A DNA stretch of 64,000 bases from Stigmatella aurantiaca DW4/3-1 (GCF_000165485.1 NC_014623.1:3553501-3617500); one strand, 5' to 3'; counted from the stretch's first letter, positions 48,939-61,013 are shown. Translations and numbers: made by a program. Notes: generated by a model not told the origin, from the letters alone.

Positions 48939-49937
48939 TTACGCGGCCCGGTGCCATCCCCCCAAGGGGCGCAGGGGGGGCCGCGAGTCGAAGTCGATGA
49001 GGGGCCCCAGAGGGACGATTCCGGACGGGTTGAGCTGGGGATGGCTCTCGTAATAGTGCCGCTTGATGTGTCCGAAGTGGACCGTCTCCCGGATTCTCGG
49101 CAGTTGGTAGAGCTCTCGCGTATAGGCCCACAGGTTGGGGTAGTCGATCAGCCGGCGCAGGTTGCACTTGAAGTGGCCCACGTAGACGCTGTCGAACCGG
49201 ATGAGCGTCGTGAACAGGCGCCAGTCCGCCTCGGTGAGCTGCTTGCCGCAGAGGTAACTCCCTTGGCGGAGCCGGGCCTCCAGCCAGTCGAGGGTCTCGA
49301 AAAGGGGAACGACCGCGTCTTCATACGCCTGTTGCGAGGACGCGAAGCCGGCCTTGTACACCCCGTTGTTGACCGTGCTGTAGACGCGCGCGTTGACGGC
49401 ATCGATGTCGCCGCGCAGCGGCTCCGGATAGTAGTCCCCGGGCCGCGCCCCCACCGCGTTGAAGGCGCTGTTGAACATGCGGATGATGTCGGCCGACTCA
49501 TTGCTGACGATCCGGTCCTGCTTCTTGTCCCAGAGCACCGGGACCGTCACCCGGCCGGTGTAGTGGGCGTCCGAGCGCACGTAGAGCTCATAGAGGTAGC
49601 GCGCCCCATGGAGCGGATCCGCCACGACGCCCTCTCCTGGCTCGAAGGTCCAGCCGTGCTCCCCCATCTTCCAGTGCGTCACGGAGACGCTCACGGCTTC
49701 TTCGAGCCCCTTGAGGCTGCGGAAGATCATCGTGCGATGAGCCCAGGGACAGGCCCGGGAGATATAGAGGTGATAGCGGCCCGGCTCGGCCTGAAAGCCC
49801 CCCTCTCCGTCGGGGCCGGGGCCGCCATCGGCGGTGATCCAATTCCGGAGCCGGCTGGGCTCTCGCTCGAACCGCCCACCCGTCTTCGCCGTGTCGTACC
49901 ACTGATCCTTCCACTGCCCATCGACCAGAAGTCCCAC
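48939..49937 (-). CDS. glutathionyl-hydroquinone reductase (ECM4/YqjG type)
   Basis: 332 residues, family length. The active-site Cys is in RACPWAHRTMI, preceded by RYHLYISRACP. The C-terminal domain has SADIIRMFNSAFN and LTEADWRLFTTLIRFDSVYVGHFKCN, conserved in this family. Reduces glutathionyl-hydroquinones with glutathione. The start at 49937 gives MGLLVDGQWKDQWYDT, typical of the family start. Confidence 0.93.
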   Translation of the reverse strand: MGLLVDGQWKDQWYDTAKTGGRFEREPSRLRNWITADGGPGPDGEGGFQAEPGRYHLYISRACPWAHRTMIFRSLKGLEEAVSVSVTHWKMGEHGWTFEPGEGVVADPLHGARYLYELYVRSDAHYTGRVTVPVLWDKKQDRIVSNESADIIRMFNSAFNAVGARPGDYYPEPLRGDIDAVNARVYSTVNNGVYKAGFASSQQAYEDAVVPLFETLDWLEARLRQGSYLCGKQLTEADWRLFTTLIRFDSVYVGHFKCNLRRLIDYPNLWAYTRELYQLPRIRETVHFGHIKRHYYESHPQLNPSGIVPLGPLIDFDSRPPLRPLGGWHRAA

Positions 49938-50059
49938 TGGATCGCCTCTCGCATGCAGGCCGCGGTGCCCGTGGAGATGAGACTTCGTGGATCACCGCGC
50001 CTACAATGCGCGGCAGGGCCTCCCGCCCGAAAGATGACAGATCGTCCTTGAGGATGCTC

Positions 50060-51370
50060 ATGACCGTGGTCCGCTGCCTCCGCTGGATGTTCCCTCACGC
50101 TGTCCAGTCCGCGCTGCTCCTGGGGTGGGTGGGACTGGCTTGTGGCGGAAGCAGTGAAGAGAAGGACACCCTGGCCCCCGTGAACGTCCGGGTGACGGGA
50201 GGCGTGGCCGCGGGGGAGAGCGTCACGGGACGCCGGACGTTGTTGGCCACCGCCGAGGACGACTCGGGGAAAGTGGCCAAGGTGGAGTTCTATGTCTCCG
50301 GCGCGCTCGTGTGCACGGATGGGACGGACCGGAACTCCGGGGAGGCGTTCTCGTGCGCTTGGGATTCGGCCTCCACGGCCCAGGGAAGCCATTCCCTCAC
50401 CGCCCGGGCTTACGACGCCGCGGGGAATGCCTCTTCGTCCGAGCCCATCGCGTTCAGCGTTCCGGCACCCAACCGTGCTCCCACCGTCACGGGCGTGACC
50501 GCCTCACCGCCCTCGCTCGACGAGGGCTCGGCCACCACCCTCTCGGTGGCCGCCAGCGATCCAGACGGAGAGCCGCTGACCTATACCTGGACGCAGAGTC
50601 CCCTTGTGCCCGCGGGAACCTTCAGCGAGGCCGGGGGCGTCCGGACGTGGACCGCGCCCCTGCTCTCGAGTGACACGGTCTTCACCTTGAGGGTGTCGGT
50701 CTCGGACGGCCGGGGGGGCACCGCTCAGGCCTCGGTGCCGATGAAGGTGGTGAATGTTCCCGCGCTCAACCGTCCCCCGTTCGTGGATGAGGCCATCGGT
50801 GCGCCCACCGCGCCGGTGGTGGCGGGCGAGGCGGTGATGCTCTCCATCGGCGCGAGCGATCTGGACAAGGATCCGCTGAGCTACTCCTGGAAGACGGTTC
50901 CCGCCGGGCTGGGGACCTTCTCGGACCCGGCGTCCTCCTACGTGCAGTGGCGCTCCCCCGACATCACCCGCAACACGCGCTACACCTTCCAGGTCACCGT
51001 GTCCGATGGGACGGCCTCCGAGACGCGCACCGTGGACGTGCAGGTCCGCATCCCCTCCTACGCTCAGGACATCCAGCCCCTCTGGGTCCCGACATGCACC
51101 ACCTGCCACAGTGACGACGCCGCGGGAGGGCTGAACCTGCAAGAGGGCAGGTCCTACGCCTCGCTCGTGAACATGTTGGGAAGGGGCAGTTGCAGCTCCC
51201 TCAAGCGCGTCGATCCTGGGAATCCCGATGACTCCCTGCTGGTGCAGAAGATCAGCGGTGACAACTGTGGGGGCAGGATGCCGCAGCTCGACACCGAGTA
51301 CTTCGACAAGAACCCAGGAGAGCTGACGCGGATCCGCTCCTGGATTCTTCTGGGCGCGCCCAACAACTGA
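50060..51370 (+). CDS. lipoprotein with Ig-like domains and c-type haem site
   Basis: 436 residues from ATG 50060, six bases after TTGAGG; an upstream ATG at 50054 has no spacing. Lipobox LLGWVGLACGG. Three Ig/PKD-like repeats: AEDDSGKVAKVEFYV, PTVTGVTASPPSLDEGSATTL, VVAGEAVMLSIGASDLDKDPLSY, then VDVQVRIPSYAQDIQPLW and CTTCHSDDAAGG, a single C-x2-C-H haem site, with DSLLVQKISGDNCGGRMP resembling the distal Met region. A surface electron carrier or haem-containing adhesin; function unknown. Confidence 0.82.
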   Translation: MTVVRCLRWMFPHAVQSALLLGWVGLACGGSSEEKDTLAPVNVRVTGGVAAGESVTGRRTLLATAEDDSGKVAKVEFYVSGALVCTDGTDRNSGEAFSCAWDSASTAQGSHSLTARAYDAAGNASSSEPIAFSVPAPNRAPTVTGVTASPPSLDEGSATTLSVAASDPDGEPLTYTWTQSPLVPAGTFSEAGGVRTWTAPLLSSDTVFTLRVSVSDGRGGTAQASVPMKVVNVPALNRPPFVDEAIGAPTAPVVAGEAVMLSIGASDLDKDPLSYSWKTVPAGLGTFSDPASSYVQWRSPDITRNTRYTFQVTVSDGTASETRTVDVQVRIPSYAQDIQPLWVPTCTTCHSDDAAGGLNLQEGRSYASLVNMLGRGSCSSLKRVDPGNPDDSLLVQKISGDNCGGRMPQLDTEYFDKNPGELTRIRSWILLGAPNN

Positions 51371-51387
51371 CGCGCCCTTTCCGCCCG

Positions 51388-53418
<2,031 letters not shown>

Positions 53419-53508
53419 CGGACTCCTCGGATCCACGATCTGCTTCCGCGGGCCTGATTTTCGCCGCCTCGCGGGAGAAAGTCACTTTTGGCTCCGGGCG
53501 CGGGGGGC

Positions 53509-54474
53509 TCAGGGCCGCAGGCGCACCCTACCGGGCAGGTGGCGGAGGAAGTTGAGGAGCCGAAGCGAGGAGGGCACGCTTCCTTGGACTTCCCACGGGT
53601 CAATCCGGTCGCCGCCGTTGGTGAACTGGGGCGAGAGCACGAAGACCCGGACCCGGGCCTGGGCCATCAGGGTCTGGAACCGCGCATGGCGCAGAAGGCC
53701 ATGGCTGACCCGGAGCTGCGGGGCGGGCTGGAAAAAGTCCAGGTCCAGCGAGACCCAGTCGGCCGCCATGGCCTGGGGCTGCTCGACGAGGTGGTTCCAG
53801 TGGAGCTGTGCGGGCTCCAGGAACCAGGGGACGCGGACGGAGGCGCCCACATCCCGGCCGCTCATGCCTTCCTTGCGGGCGGCCGCTGCGGTGGTGAAGA
53901 AGACGTCCTGCTCGGTGAGCACGGGGGCTCCGGTGTCCGGACGCTTCAGTCCCTCGAGGAGCCTCCACCAGGTGGCGGCCTGCTGGGGCGTGCGCGCCTC
54001 CAGGTAGCTGTCCTTGCACCAGTCCGAGTGGCGGTCGGCGTGGAAGAGGGCCGTGGGCAGCTCCTGGGCCGTCCGGTAGTGGTAGAGCACCGCATCGAGC
54101 ATGTGGTGGTCTCGCATCACGTAGTCGGTTTGGCCGCTGGGGCTCCGCATCACCTGGACGGTGCCCCGGAGCACCTTGTCCAGGTCCGCCAGAGAGAGCC
54201 GCTCACGCCAGGCACACTCCTGGAAGGTGAGCTGCCGGCCTGCGTAGGGCTTCTCGCCTGCCTCGCCCACCACGTCTTCCGGGCCGGTCCAGCGGTGGAT
54301 GCGCTGCTCGAACCGGGCGGCGGCCTCCTCACCGAGCACTTCCCGGGCGATGTCCCGGATGTCGCTCGGGGTCCCCAATGGAGGAATCGCGGCGGGAAGG
54401 GCGGCGCGGAGTGCGAAGGCGTAGGCCGCGTCCGTGGGCTTCTTCCAGTCGGCGTATCGGATGAGTTCGGGCAG
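53509..54474 (-). CDS. UPF0489-like protein, apparent CTG start
   Basis: About 321 residues. Motifs FHADRHSDWC and WVSLDLDFFQP, with VMRDHHMLDAV upstream, are those of UPF0489 (C5orf22-like), thought to have an arginase/deacetylase-like metal fold. The frame is open upstream to 54777, but that part is a shadow of the neighbouring gene. The first credible codon is CTG 54474, two bases after the preceding stop, with AAGGGGA seven bases before it; no ATG/GTG/TTG is near. Translation probably couples to the upstream gene. Confidence 0.75.
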   Translation of the reverse strand: MPELIRYADWKKPTDAAYAFALRAALPAAIPPLGTPSDIRDIAREVLGEEAAARFEQRIHRWTGPEDVVGEAGEKPYAGRQLTFQECAWRERLSLADLDKVLRGTVQVMRSPSGQTDYVMRDHHMLDAVLYHYRTAQELPTALFHADRHSDWCKDSYLEARTPQQAATWWRLLEGLKRPDTGAPVLTEQDVFFTTAAAARKEGMSGRDVGASVRVPWFLEPAQLHWNHLVEQPQAMAADWVSLDLDFFQPAPQLRVSHGLLRHARFQTLMAQARVRVFVLSPQFTNGGDRIDPWEVQGSVPSSLRLLNFLRHLPGRVRLRP

Positions 54475-54476
54475 GC

Positions 54477-54917
54477 TTATTTCCCCTTCGTCAGTTCCGT
54501 GGCCAGGAACTTCCCGGCCTCCTCCAGCCCGGCGCCGAGCATTTTCCGGCCCTGCTCGGTCTCCATGACACGCCGGGCCGCGTCGCCCGCGGTGCCGATC
54601 TCCAGGTCCAGCATCATCATGAAGGCGCTCCAGGCGGGGTTGGTCTCCACCGCCTTGCCGTAGCGCAGGGGCCGCTCCTGGAGCGTGGTGGCCACCTTCT
54701 CCAGGAGCTTCTCCTCGTCCGGCCGCTTCGCCTTGGCTTGAATCGCCGTCCAGGTGGCCGCCAGCAAGTCCTCCCACACGTGTCCGGAGATGGCACGCGA
54801 CAGCCGTTGGGCCGCCTCCTGCTCATCGATTTGATGGGCCTGGGCGTAGGTGGGCACCAGCCGATTCACCACCACGGGGCGGGTAGCGAGGTGGCCCAGC
54901 CGGGGTGGGTATCTCAT
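54477..54917 (-). CDS. hypothetical protein, myxobacterial type
   Basis: 146 residues, soluble and helical (AAQRLSRAISGHVWEDLLAATWTAIQAKAKRPDEEKLLEKVATTL). Starts MRYPPRLGHLATRPVVV. No known domain. Its stop (TAA at 54477-54479) sits two bases before the CTG-start of the UPF0489-like gene, so the two form a unit. Confidence 0.7.
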   Translation of the reverse strand: MRYPPRLGHLATRPVVVNRLVPTYAQAHQIDEQEAAQRLSRAISGHVWEDLLAATWTAIQAKAKRPDEEKLLEKVATTLQERPLRYGKAVETNPAWSAFMMMLDLEIGTAGDAARRVMETEQGRKMLGAGLEEAGKFLATELTKGK

Positions 54918-54941
54918 GGCATGTTCTCCTGGAGGGCCGGG

Positions 54942-56564
54942 TCAGCTCCGGAGGCCCGGGGCTTCCTGGCCAGTGCTCGACACGTACTCGTTGTAGCCGC
55001 CGCCGTACTGGCGGACGCCCTCGGGCGTCAGCTCCAGCACGCGGTTGGACAGGGCGGCCAGGAAGTGCCGGTCGTGGCTGACGAAGAGCATGGTGCCCTC
55101 GTAGCGGGCCAGCGCGGTGATGAGCATCTGCTTGGTGGCCATGTCCAGGTGGTTGGTGGGCTCGTCCAGCACCAGGAAGTTGGGCGGATCATAGAGCATC
55201 TGCGCCAGCACCAGCCGCGCCTTCTCGCCTCCGGAGAGCACCCGGCACTTCTTCTCGATTTCATCCCCCGAGAAGCCGAAGCACCCGGCCAGCGCCCGGA
55301 TGGAGCCCTGGGTGGCGCGCGGGAAGCGGTTCACCAGCGAGTCGTACACGGTGACTTCCGGCTCGAGCAGCTCCATGGCGTGCTGGGCGAAGTAGCCCAT
55401 CTTCACGCTGGAGCCCACCGTCACCTCGCCATCGTCCGGCCGGGACTCGCCGGAGATGAGCTTGAGCAGGGTGGACTTGCCCGCGCCGTTGACGCCCATG
55501 ACGCACCAGCGCTCGCCGCGGCGGATGAGGAAGTCCAGCCCCTCGTAGATGCGGCGCTTGCCGTAGCCCTTCACCACGTTCTCCAGCTTCGCCACGTCGT
55601 CGCCGGAGCGAGGGGCGGGCTGGAAATCGAAGACGAGCGTCTGGCGGCGCTTGGGCGGCTCCACCTTTTCGATTTTCTCCAACTTCTTCACGCGGCTCTG
55701 CACCTGGGCCGCGTGGGAGGCGCGCGCCTTGAAGCGCTCGATGAACTTGAGCTCCTTGGCGAGCATGGCCTGCTGGCGCTCGTACTGCGCCTGGTGGTGG
55801 CGCTCGGCGATGGCGCGCTGTTGCTCGTAGAAGTCGTAGTTGCCGGAGTAGGTGGTGAGCGTGCCCCCGTCGATCTCGATGATCTTCGACACGACGCGGT
55901 TCATGAACGCGCGGTCGTGGCTCGTCATCAGCAGGGCGCCCTCGTAGCCCTTGAGGAACGTCTCCAGCCAGATGATGGACTCGATGTCCAAGTGGTTGCT
56001 CGGCTCGTCCAGCAGCATGACGTCCGGGCGCATCAGGAGGATCCGCGCCAGGGCAACGCGCATCTTCCACCCGCCGCTGAGCGCGCCCACGTCCCCGTCC
56101 ATCATGTCCTGGGTGAAGCCGAGGCCCGCCAGGATCTCCCGGGCGCGGCCCTCCAGCGCATAGCCCCCCAGCTCCTCGTAGCGGCCCTGGACGATGCCGA
56201 AGCGCTCGACGAGCTTGTCCAGCTCATCCATGCGCTCGGGGTCGGCCATGGCGGCCTCCAGCTCCTTGAGCTCGGCGGCCACCTGGGACACCGGGCCCGC
56301 GCCATCCATGGTGGCGGACACGGCGCTCATTCCGGCCATCTCGCCCACGTCCTGGTCGAAGTAGCCGATGGTCACCCCTTTATCGACGGAGACCTGGCCC
56401 TCGTCTGGGTGCTCGGTCTGGACGACCATTCGGAAGAGGGTGGATTTGCCAGCGCCGTTGGGGCCCACGAGCCCCACCTTCTCGCCCCGGTTGAGCTGGG
56501 CGGAGGCCTCCACGAAGAGGATTTGCTGGCCGTGCTGCTTGCCGATGTTGTCGAGCCGAATCAT
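54942..56564 (-). CDS. ABC-F family ATPase (translation-associated)
   Basis: 540 residues, two ABC domains and no membrane part. First Walker A GLVGPNGAGKSTLF, signature LSGGWKMRVALARIL, linker with long helices (RHHQAQYERQQAMLAKELKFIERFKARASHAAQVQSRVKKLEKIE), second Walker A GVNGAGKSTLLK and LSGGEKARLVLAQML, Walker B LVLDEPTNHLD. Order and linker resemble YbiT/Ettα-like ABC-F ribosome-associated factors. Not a transporter. Confidence 0.92.
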   Translation of the reverse strand: MIRLDNIGKQHGQQILFVEASAQLNRGEKVGLVGPNGAGKSTLFRMVVQTEHPDEGQVSVDKGVTIGYFDQDVGEMAGMSAVSATMDGAGPVSQVAAELKELEAAMADPERMDELDKLVERFGIVQGRYEELGGYALEGRAREILAGLGFTQDMMDGDVGALSGGWKMRVALARILLMRPDVMLLDEPSNHLDIESIIWLETFLKGYEGALLMTSHDRAFMNRVVSKIIEIDGGTLTTYSGNYDFYEQQRAIAERHHQAQYERQQAMLAKELKFIERFKARASHAAQVQSRVKKLEKIEKVEPPKRRQTLVFDFQPAPRSGDDVAKLENVVKGYGKRRIYEGLDFLIRRGERWCVMGVNGAGKSTLLKLISGESRPDDGEVTVGSSVKMGYFAQHAMELLEPEVTVYDSLVNRFPRATQGSIRALAGCFGFSGDEIEKKCRVLSGGEKARLVLAQMLYDPPNFLVLDEPTNHLDMATKQMLITALARYEGTMLFVSHDRHFLAALSNRVLELTPEGVRQYGGGYNEYVSSTGQEAPGLRS

Positions 56565-56663
56565 GGGTGTTTACGGGTGAGAGAAGTGTTGCCTACCTAG
56601 CACAGGCCACGGGGGCCGGGGAGGCGGGCCTATAACGCGGGGCGGGGCGGGAGACTTCCCCCC

Positions 56664-57563
56664 TCACCCCGGCCAGAAGCGCGGCACCCGTGGGTCGGTC
56701 CGCTCGGACTCGGCGAAGCGGGCCATGAGCGGCGCCTCCAGGGCGTCCGGAATCCGCAGCAGGGCGAGGATGCGCCGCACCTCGAACTTGCGGGTCAGCG
56801 CCAGCAGCGCCTCGCGCTCGGGCACCGTCAGCCCGGGGTGCCAGCAGTCGGCGATCAGCACCACGCGGCGCGCATCGCCCGTATTCCACGTCTCGTGCTC
56901 GAAGGAGTCGTGGAAGACCAGGACGCGGCCAGGCTCCCACCCCCGGGACTCGGTGCCCACCCGGATGCCACACCCCGGGGGAATCTTCAGCCCGAGGTGG
57001 AGCCGCATCCGGAACCCATCCCAGCTGCAATGGGGCGTCAGCCGGGTGCCGGGCGTGTGGGCGGAGAAGAGCACGTCGCTCAAGGGAAACGCCGCACACT
57101 GGCCCGCCAGGGACTCCACCGCCTCGGCCGTCGCGTCCATCGCCAGCTCGGGCCGGAAGAGGCGGTCCACGCGCTCGCCCGCCAGATAGATGGGCAGCAC
57201 CGACCACTGGCCTCCCTGGACGATGTCCGTGCTGTAGCTCACCAGCTCCGCGTGCTCGAGCCGGGCCAGGTCTCTGAGCACCGCGGGGAAGTGCCGCTCC
57301 AGTGCCGCCGCCTCGGGAACTTGGGAGGCCTCGCGCCAGGGCCGTTCCTCCAGCCCGGGGAAGGGGGGGAAGAGCACCGGGGCTTGGCCGGGCCGGGGAG
57401 GAAGGGGAGGGCGCCGGCCCTCCCACATTTCGAGGTACATCTTGAGCCGGTCGAGTTCGCTGCCCGCGCGCATGACCGTGTCGATGTAGCCCCCCTGTCG
57501 CGCCAGCTGGAGGATGGCATGGCGCACCTGAATGAGGACCTGCTGGGTGGCGGCGTCTGGCAT
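56664..57563 (-). CDS. aspartyl/asparaginyl beta-hydroxylase-like oxygenase
   Basis: 299 residues. The C-terminal domain has TPHCSWDGFRMRLHLGLKIP, GCGIRVGTESRGWEPGRVLVFHDSFEHETWN and ADCWHPGL: the His pair and the Arg/Lys-type 2-oxoglutarate contact of the AspH/LpxO family. N-terminal helical region about 60 residues. Members hydroxylate Asp/Asn in proteins or fatty acyl chains in lipid A. Encoded between two ABC-F genes. Confidence 0.85.
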   Translation of the reverse strand: MPDAATQQVLIQVRHAILQLARQGGYIDTVMRAGSELDRLKMYLEMWEGRRPPLPPRPGQAPVLFPPFPGLEERPWREASQVPEAAALERHFPAVLRDLARLEHAELVSYSTDIVQGGQWSVLPIYLAGERVDRLFRPELAMDATAEAVESLAGQCAAFPLSDVLFSAHTPGTRLTPHCSWDGFRMRLHLGLKIPPGCGIRVGTESRGWEPGRVLVFHDSFEHETWNTGDARRVVLIADCWHPGLTVPEREALLALTRKFEVRRILALLRIPDALEAPLMARFAESERTDPRVPRFWPG

Positions 57564-57581
57564 GACGGCTCCCGGGTGGGC

Positions 57582-59507
57582 TCACCCGCTGACGGTGTTC
57601 TGAAGCTCTTGCCAGCGGGCATAGAGCCGGTCCACCTCGGTCGAGGCCATGTCCAACTCGCGCTGGAGTTCCGGCACCTTCGTCGGGCTGCTGTAGATGG
57701 CGGGATCGGCCAGCTGGGACTCGAGGGCGGCCTTGCGCGTCTCGGCGGCTTCGATGGCCGCCTCCATCCCCTCCAGCTCCCGCTGCTCCTTGTAGGAGAG
57801 CTTCCCGGGCTTGCGGGAGGGCTTTGCCGTCTCGGGAGCAGGCGCCGCCGGAGCGGGGGCTTCCTTCTTCGGCGCGGCAGCGGCGGCCCGTGCGGCCTCG
57901 GCCTGCTCCTTGAGGCGCCGGTACATCGCGTAGTTGCCCTCGTACCGGATGACTTTGCCCTCTCCCTCGAACGCCAGGATGGAGGTGGCCACCTTGTCCA
58001 GGAAGTACCGGTCGTGCGTCACCAGCAGCACGCTGCCGGTGAAGCCCAGCAAGAGCCCCTCCAGGATGTTCAGCGTGACGATGTCCAGGTCGTTGGTGGG
58101 CTCGTCCAGCACCAGCACGTTGGCGCCTTCCAGGAACAGCCGTGCCAGGAGCAGCCGGTTGCGCTCGCCGCCCGACAGGGCCCGGACCTTCTGGCGCTGC
58201 ATGGGCACCGGGAAGAGCAGGTCATCCAGGTAGTCGCGCAGGGCGATCTTCTGGCCGCCGATCTCCACCCAGTCCTCGCCCGAGGAGGCCGCCTCATACA
58301 CGGTCTGCTCGGGATCCAACGCGGCCCGGGTCTGGTCGTAGTAGGCGACCTTCGTGTTCTTTCCGATGACGAGCTTGCCGTCGTCCGGGGGCAGCTCGCC
58401 CAGGAGCACGCGCAGGAAGGTCGTCTTGCCCACGCCGTTGGGCCCCACCAGCCCCACGCGCTCGCCGCGCTGGAGCCGCAGGTCCACCTTGTCCAGCACC
58501 CGCCGCTCGCCGAAGGACTTCTTCACGCCCTCGGCCTCGATGACGGTGTGCCCCAGCCGGGGCGCCGCCACCACCTGGAGGCCCGCGGCCTTGGGGCGCT
58601 CGAACCCCTTCTCCGCCATCAGCTTGCGCGCCCGATCGATGCGCGCCTTGCTCTTGGTGCGCCGGGCCTCGGGGCCCCTGCGCAGCCACGCGACTTCTTG
58701 GGCGATCCACCGCTCTCGCTTGTGCTGGGCCAGGGAGGCCTGCTCCTGGGCCGCCACCTTCTGCTCGATGTAGGCCTCATAGTTGCCCGGAAACGAGATG
58801 ACGCCCTCTCCGGGTTGGATCTCGACGATCCGGTCCACCAGCCCATCGAGGAAGTACCGGTCGTGCGTCACCAGCAGCAGCGAGCCGGGCAGCTTGTCCA
58901 GCTCCCCCTCCAGCCAGTCCACGGTGTCCGCGTCCAGGTGGTTGGTGGGCTCGTCCAGCATCAGCAGCTCTGGCTGCGTGAGCAGGGCCCGGGCGATGGC
59001 CACGCGCTTGCGCAGGCCGCCGGACAGCTGGGCCACGGGCTTGTCCCAGTCCTTCACGCCCAGCCGGTCCAGCAACGTCCGGGCGTGGTGCTCCGTGTCC
59101 CAGCCTCCCAGGTGCTCGATGCGGTCCGACAGCGTGGCCATCTGCTCCAGCAGCTTGGCCTGGCCTTCCGGAGGCGTGGCCTCCATCCGGCGGCTCAGCT
59201 CCGAGTGCGCCGAGAGGGCCTCCCGCAGCGGCCCCTGGGCCACGGACAGCTCCGAGGCCACCGTGGCGCCCTCGGGAAACTCCGGCTCCTGGGGCAGGTA
59301 GGTGACGCGGGCCCCTCGCCGGAGCTGAAGCTCCCCCGTGTCCGCGCGCGCCACCCCCGCCAGGATCTTCATCAGCGAGGACTTGCCAGAGCCATTCACC
59401 CCCACCAGGCCCACGCGCTCACCCTCTTCGATGGTGAGGGTGAGGCCTTGGAAGATGGTACGGCTGCCGAAGCTGAGCTGGACGTTGGCGGCGCGGAGCA
59501 GGGTCAC
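57582..59507 (-). CDS. Uup-like ABC-F ATPase
   Basis: 641 residues. Two ABC domains ([82 protein letters not shown]). C-terminal Ala/Pro-rich linker then a coiled-coil (PGKLSYKEQRELEGMEAAIEAAETRKAALE), diagnostic of Uup, which binds branched DNA and ribosomes. Sits after the hydroxylase gene with an 18-base gap. Confidence 0.93.
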   Translation of the reverse strand: MTLLRAANVQLSFGSRTIFQGLTLTIEEGERVGLVGVNGSGKSSLMKILAGVARADTGELQLRRGARVTYLPQEPEFPEGATVASELSVAQGPLREALSAHSELSRRMEATPPEGQAKLLEQMATLSDRIEHLGGWDTEHHARTLLDRLGVKDWDKPVAQLSGGLRKRVAIARALLTQPELLMLDEPTNHLDADTVDWLEGELDKLPGSLLLVTHDRYFLDGLVDRIVEIQPGEGVISFPGNYEAYIEQKVAAQEQASLAQHKRERWIAQEVAWLRRGPEARRTKSKARIDRARKLMAEKGFERPKAAGLQVVAAPRLGHTVIEAEGVKKSFGERRVLDKVDLRLQRGERVGLVGPNGVGKTTFLRVLLGELPPDDGKLVIGKNTKVAYYDQTRAALDPEQTVYEAASSGEDWVEIGGQKIALRDYLDDLLFPVPMQRQKVRALSGGERNRLLLARLFLEGANVLVLDEPTNDLDIVTLNILEGLLLGFTGSVLLVTHDRYFLDKVATSILAFEGEGKVIRYEGNYAMYRRLKEQAEAARAAAAAPKKEAPAPAAPAPETAKPSRKPGKLSYKEQRELEGMEAAIEAAETRKAALESQLADPAIYSSPTKVPELQRELDMASTEVDRLYARWQELQNTVSG

Positions 59508-59522
59508 GGGGCTCTCTTTACC

Positions 59523-61013
59523 TCAGAGCCACTTCGGAGCGGTGCGAACCGGTGGCGGCGTTGGCCGGGAAGCCGCCGGAGCGGTGGCGGGTGCCGCGGC
59601 GGCGCGTCCGCCCGAGCCCCGGTGCCCCTCGGAGGACCGGCCCCCTGGACCGCGGGAGGAGCCCTCGGACGAGCGTCCGCCAGAGCCCCGGTGGCCCTCG
59701 GACGAGCGGGCGCTGGCGCCCTGGCCTCCTGGACGGCCTCCCCGGCGGCGCCGGTGGCGACCCTCACCCTGCGATTCGCCCTGGGAACGCTGGCCGCCGG
59801 AGTTGTGCCGCCGTCCCTCGTTCGAGGGCCGGGGACGCGCTTCTCCCGGCTCGGAGGGCACGGGGGCGGACTGGCCGGAGCGGAACGGATGGTCGGCCAT
59901 CACCGGCACCTGGCGCCGGATGGTGCGCTCGATGTCCCGCAGGTAGGCGCGCTCCTCCCCGTCGCAGAAGGACAGGGCGGTGCCCACCGCGCCCGCGCGG
60001 CCGGTGCGGCCAATGCGGTGCACGTAGGACTCGGGGATGTTGGGCAAGTCGAAGTTGATGACGTGGGTGATGCCCTCGATGTCGATGCCCCGCGCGGCGA
60101 TGTCCGTGGCGACCAGGACCCGGCAGCTCCCATCCTTGAAGGCACCCAGGGCCCGCTCGCGGGCGTTCTGGCTCTTGTTGCCGTGGATGGCCTCGGCGCT
60201 GATGCGCGAGGACGCCAGGTGCTTGGCCACCCGGTTGGCGCCGTGCTTGGTGCGGGTGAAGACCAGGGCGCGCCGGATGGACGCGTCGCCCAGCAGGTGC
60301 ACCAAGAGGTGCCGCTTCTGCTCGCGCTCCACGAAGAACATCTTCTGCTCCACCGTCTCCGCGGTGGTGGACTCCGGGGTGACTTCCACGCGCACGGGGC
60401 TCTTCAGGATGCCCTGCGCCAGGGACTGAATCTCCGGCGGCATCGTCGCCGAGAAGAAGAGCGTCTGCCGCTTGGGGGGCAGCGCCGAGATGATGCGCTT
60501 CACGTCGTGGATGAAGCCCATGTCCAGCATGCGGTCCGCCTCATCGAGCACGAACACTTCCAGCGCCTTGTACGAGACGAGCCCCTGGCCCATCAGGTCC
60601 AGCAACCGGCCCGGGGTGGCGATGAGCACATCCACGCCCCGGCGCAGCGTCTGCTCCTGGGCATGCTGGCCCACGCCGCCGAAGATGACCGCCCAGGACA
60701 GGCCGGTGAAGCGGCCATACGCCTGGAAGCTGTCGGCGATCTGGCTGGCCAGCTCGCGCGTGGGGGTGAGGACGAGCACGCGGATGGGGCGGCCCTGCGC
60801 GGGGGGAGGGGAGCGGCCTGCCGACAGCCGGTGGAGGATGGGCAGCGCGAACGCCGCGGTCTTGCCCGTGCCCGTCTGGGCGCAGCCCAGCACGTCCTGT
60901 CCGGTGAGCGCGGGAGGGATGGCCCGCTGCTGGATAGGGGTGGGCGTGGTGTAGCCCTCGGCCTTCACGGCGCGAAGCAGCGGCTCGGAGAGCTTCAGTT
61001 CATCGAAAGTCAT
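59523..61013 (-). CDS. rhlE: DEAD-box RNA helicase, RhlE type
   Basis: 496 residues. Q-motif [14 protein letters not shown], Walker [53 protein letters not shown] and [10 protein letters not shown] are all intact. C-terminal about 100 residues are a Gly/Arg/Ser-rich tail with repeats ([15 protein letters not shown]). DNA under the tail contains a direct repeat (59605-59706). Unwinds structured RNA in ribosome assembly or cold response. No strong link to the 15-base-upstream Uup gene besides orientation. Confidence 0.92.
   Translation of the reverse strand: MTFDELKLSEPLLRAVKAEGYTTPTPIQQRAIPPALTGQDVLGCAQTGTGKTAAFALPILHRLSAGRSPPPAQGRPIRVLVLTPTRELASQIADSFQAYGRFTGLSWAVIFGGVGQHAQEQTLRRGVDVLIATPGRLLDLMGQGLVSYKALEVFVLDEADRMLDMGFIHDVKRIISALPPKRQTLFFSATMPPEIQSLAQGILKSPVRVEVTPESTTAETVEQKMFFVEREQKRHLLVHLLGDASIRRALVFTRTKHGANRVAKHLASSRISAEAIHGNKSQNARERALGAFKDGSCRVLVATDIAARGIDIEGITHVINFDLPNIPESYVHRIGRTGRAGAVGTALSFCDGEERAYLRDIERTIRRQVPVMADHPFRSGQSAPVPSEPGEARPRPSNEGRRHNSGGQRSQGESQGEGRHRRRRGGRPGGQGASARSSEGHRGSGGRSSEGSSRGPGGRSSEGHRGSGGRAAAAPATAPAASRPTPPPVRTAPKWL
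59605..59706. repeat. direct repeat in rhlE tail
   Basis: Two copies of about 33 bases (59605-59637 and 59674-59706), differing at a few positions, encode the repeated [11 protein letters not shown]-type peptide. Slippage or recombination could change tail length between strains. Confidence 0.65.

Noticed and set aside
54475-54777. N-terminal extension of the UPF0489-like frame
   Set aside because: Sequence is the shifted frame of the upstream hypothetical gene, rich in Gly/Arg, not family-like.
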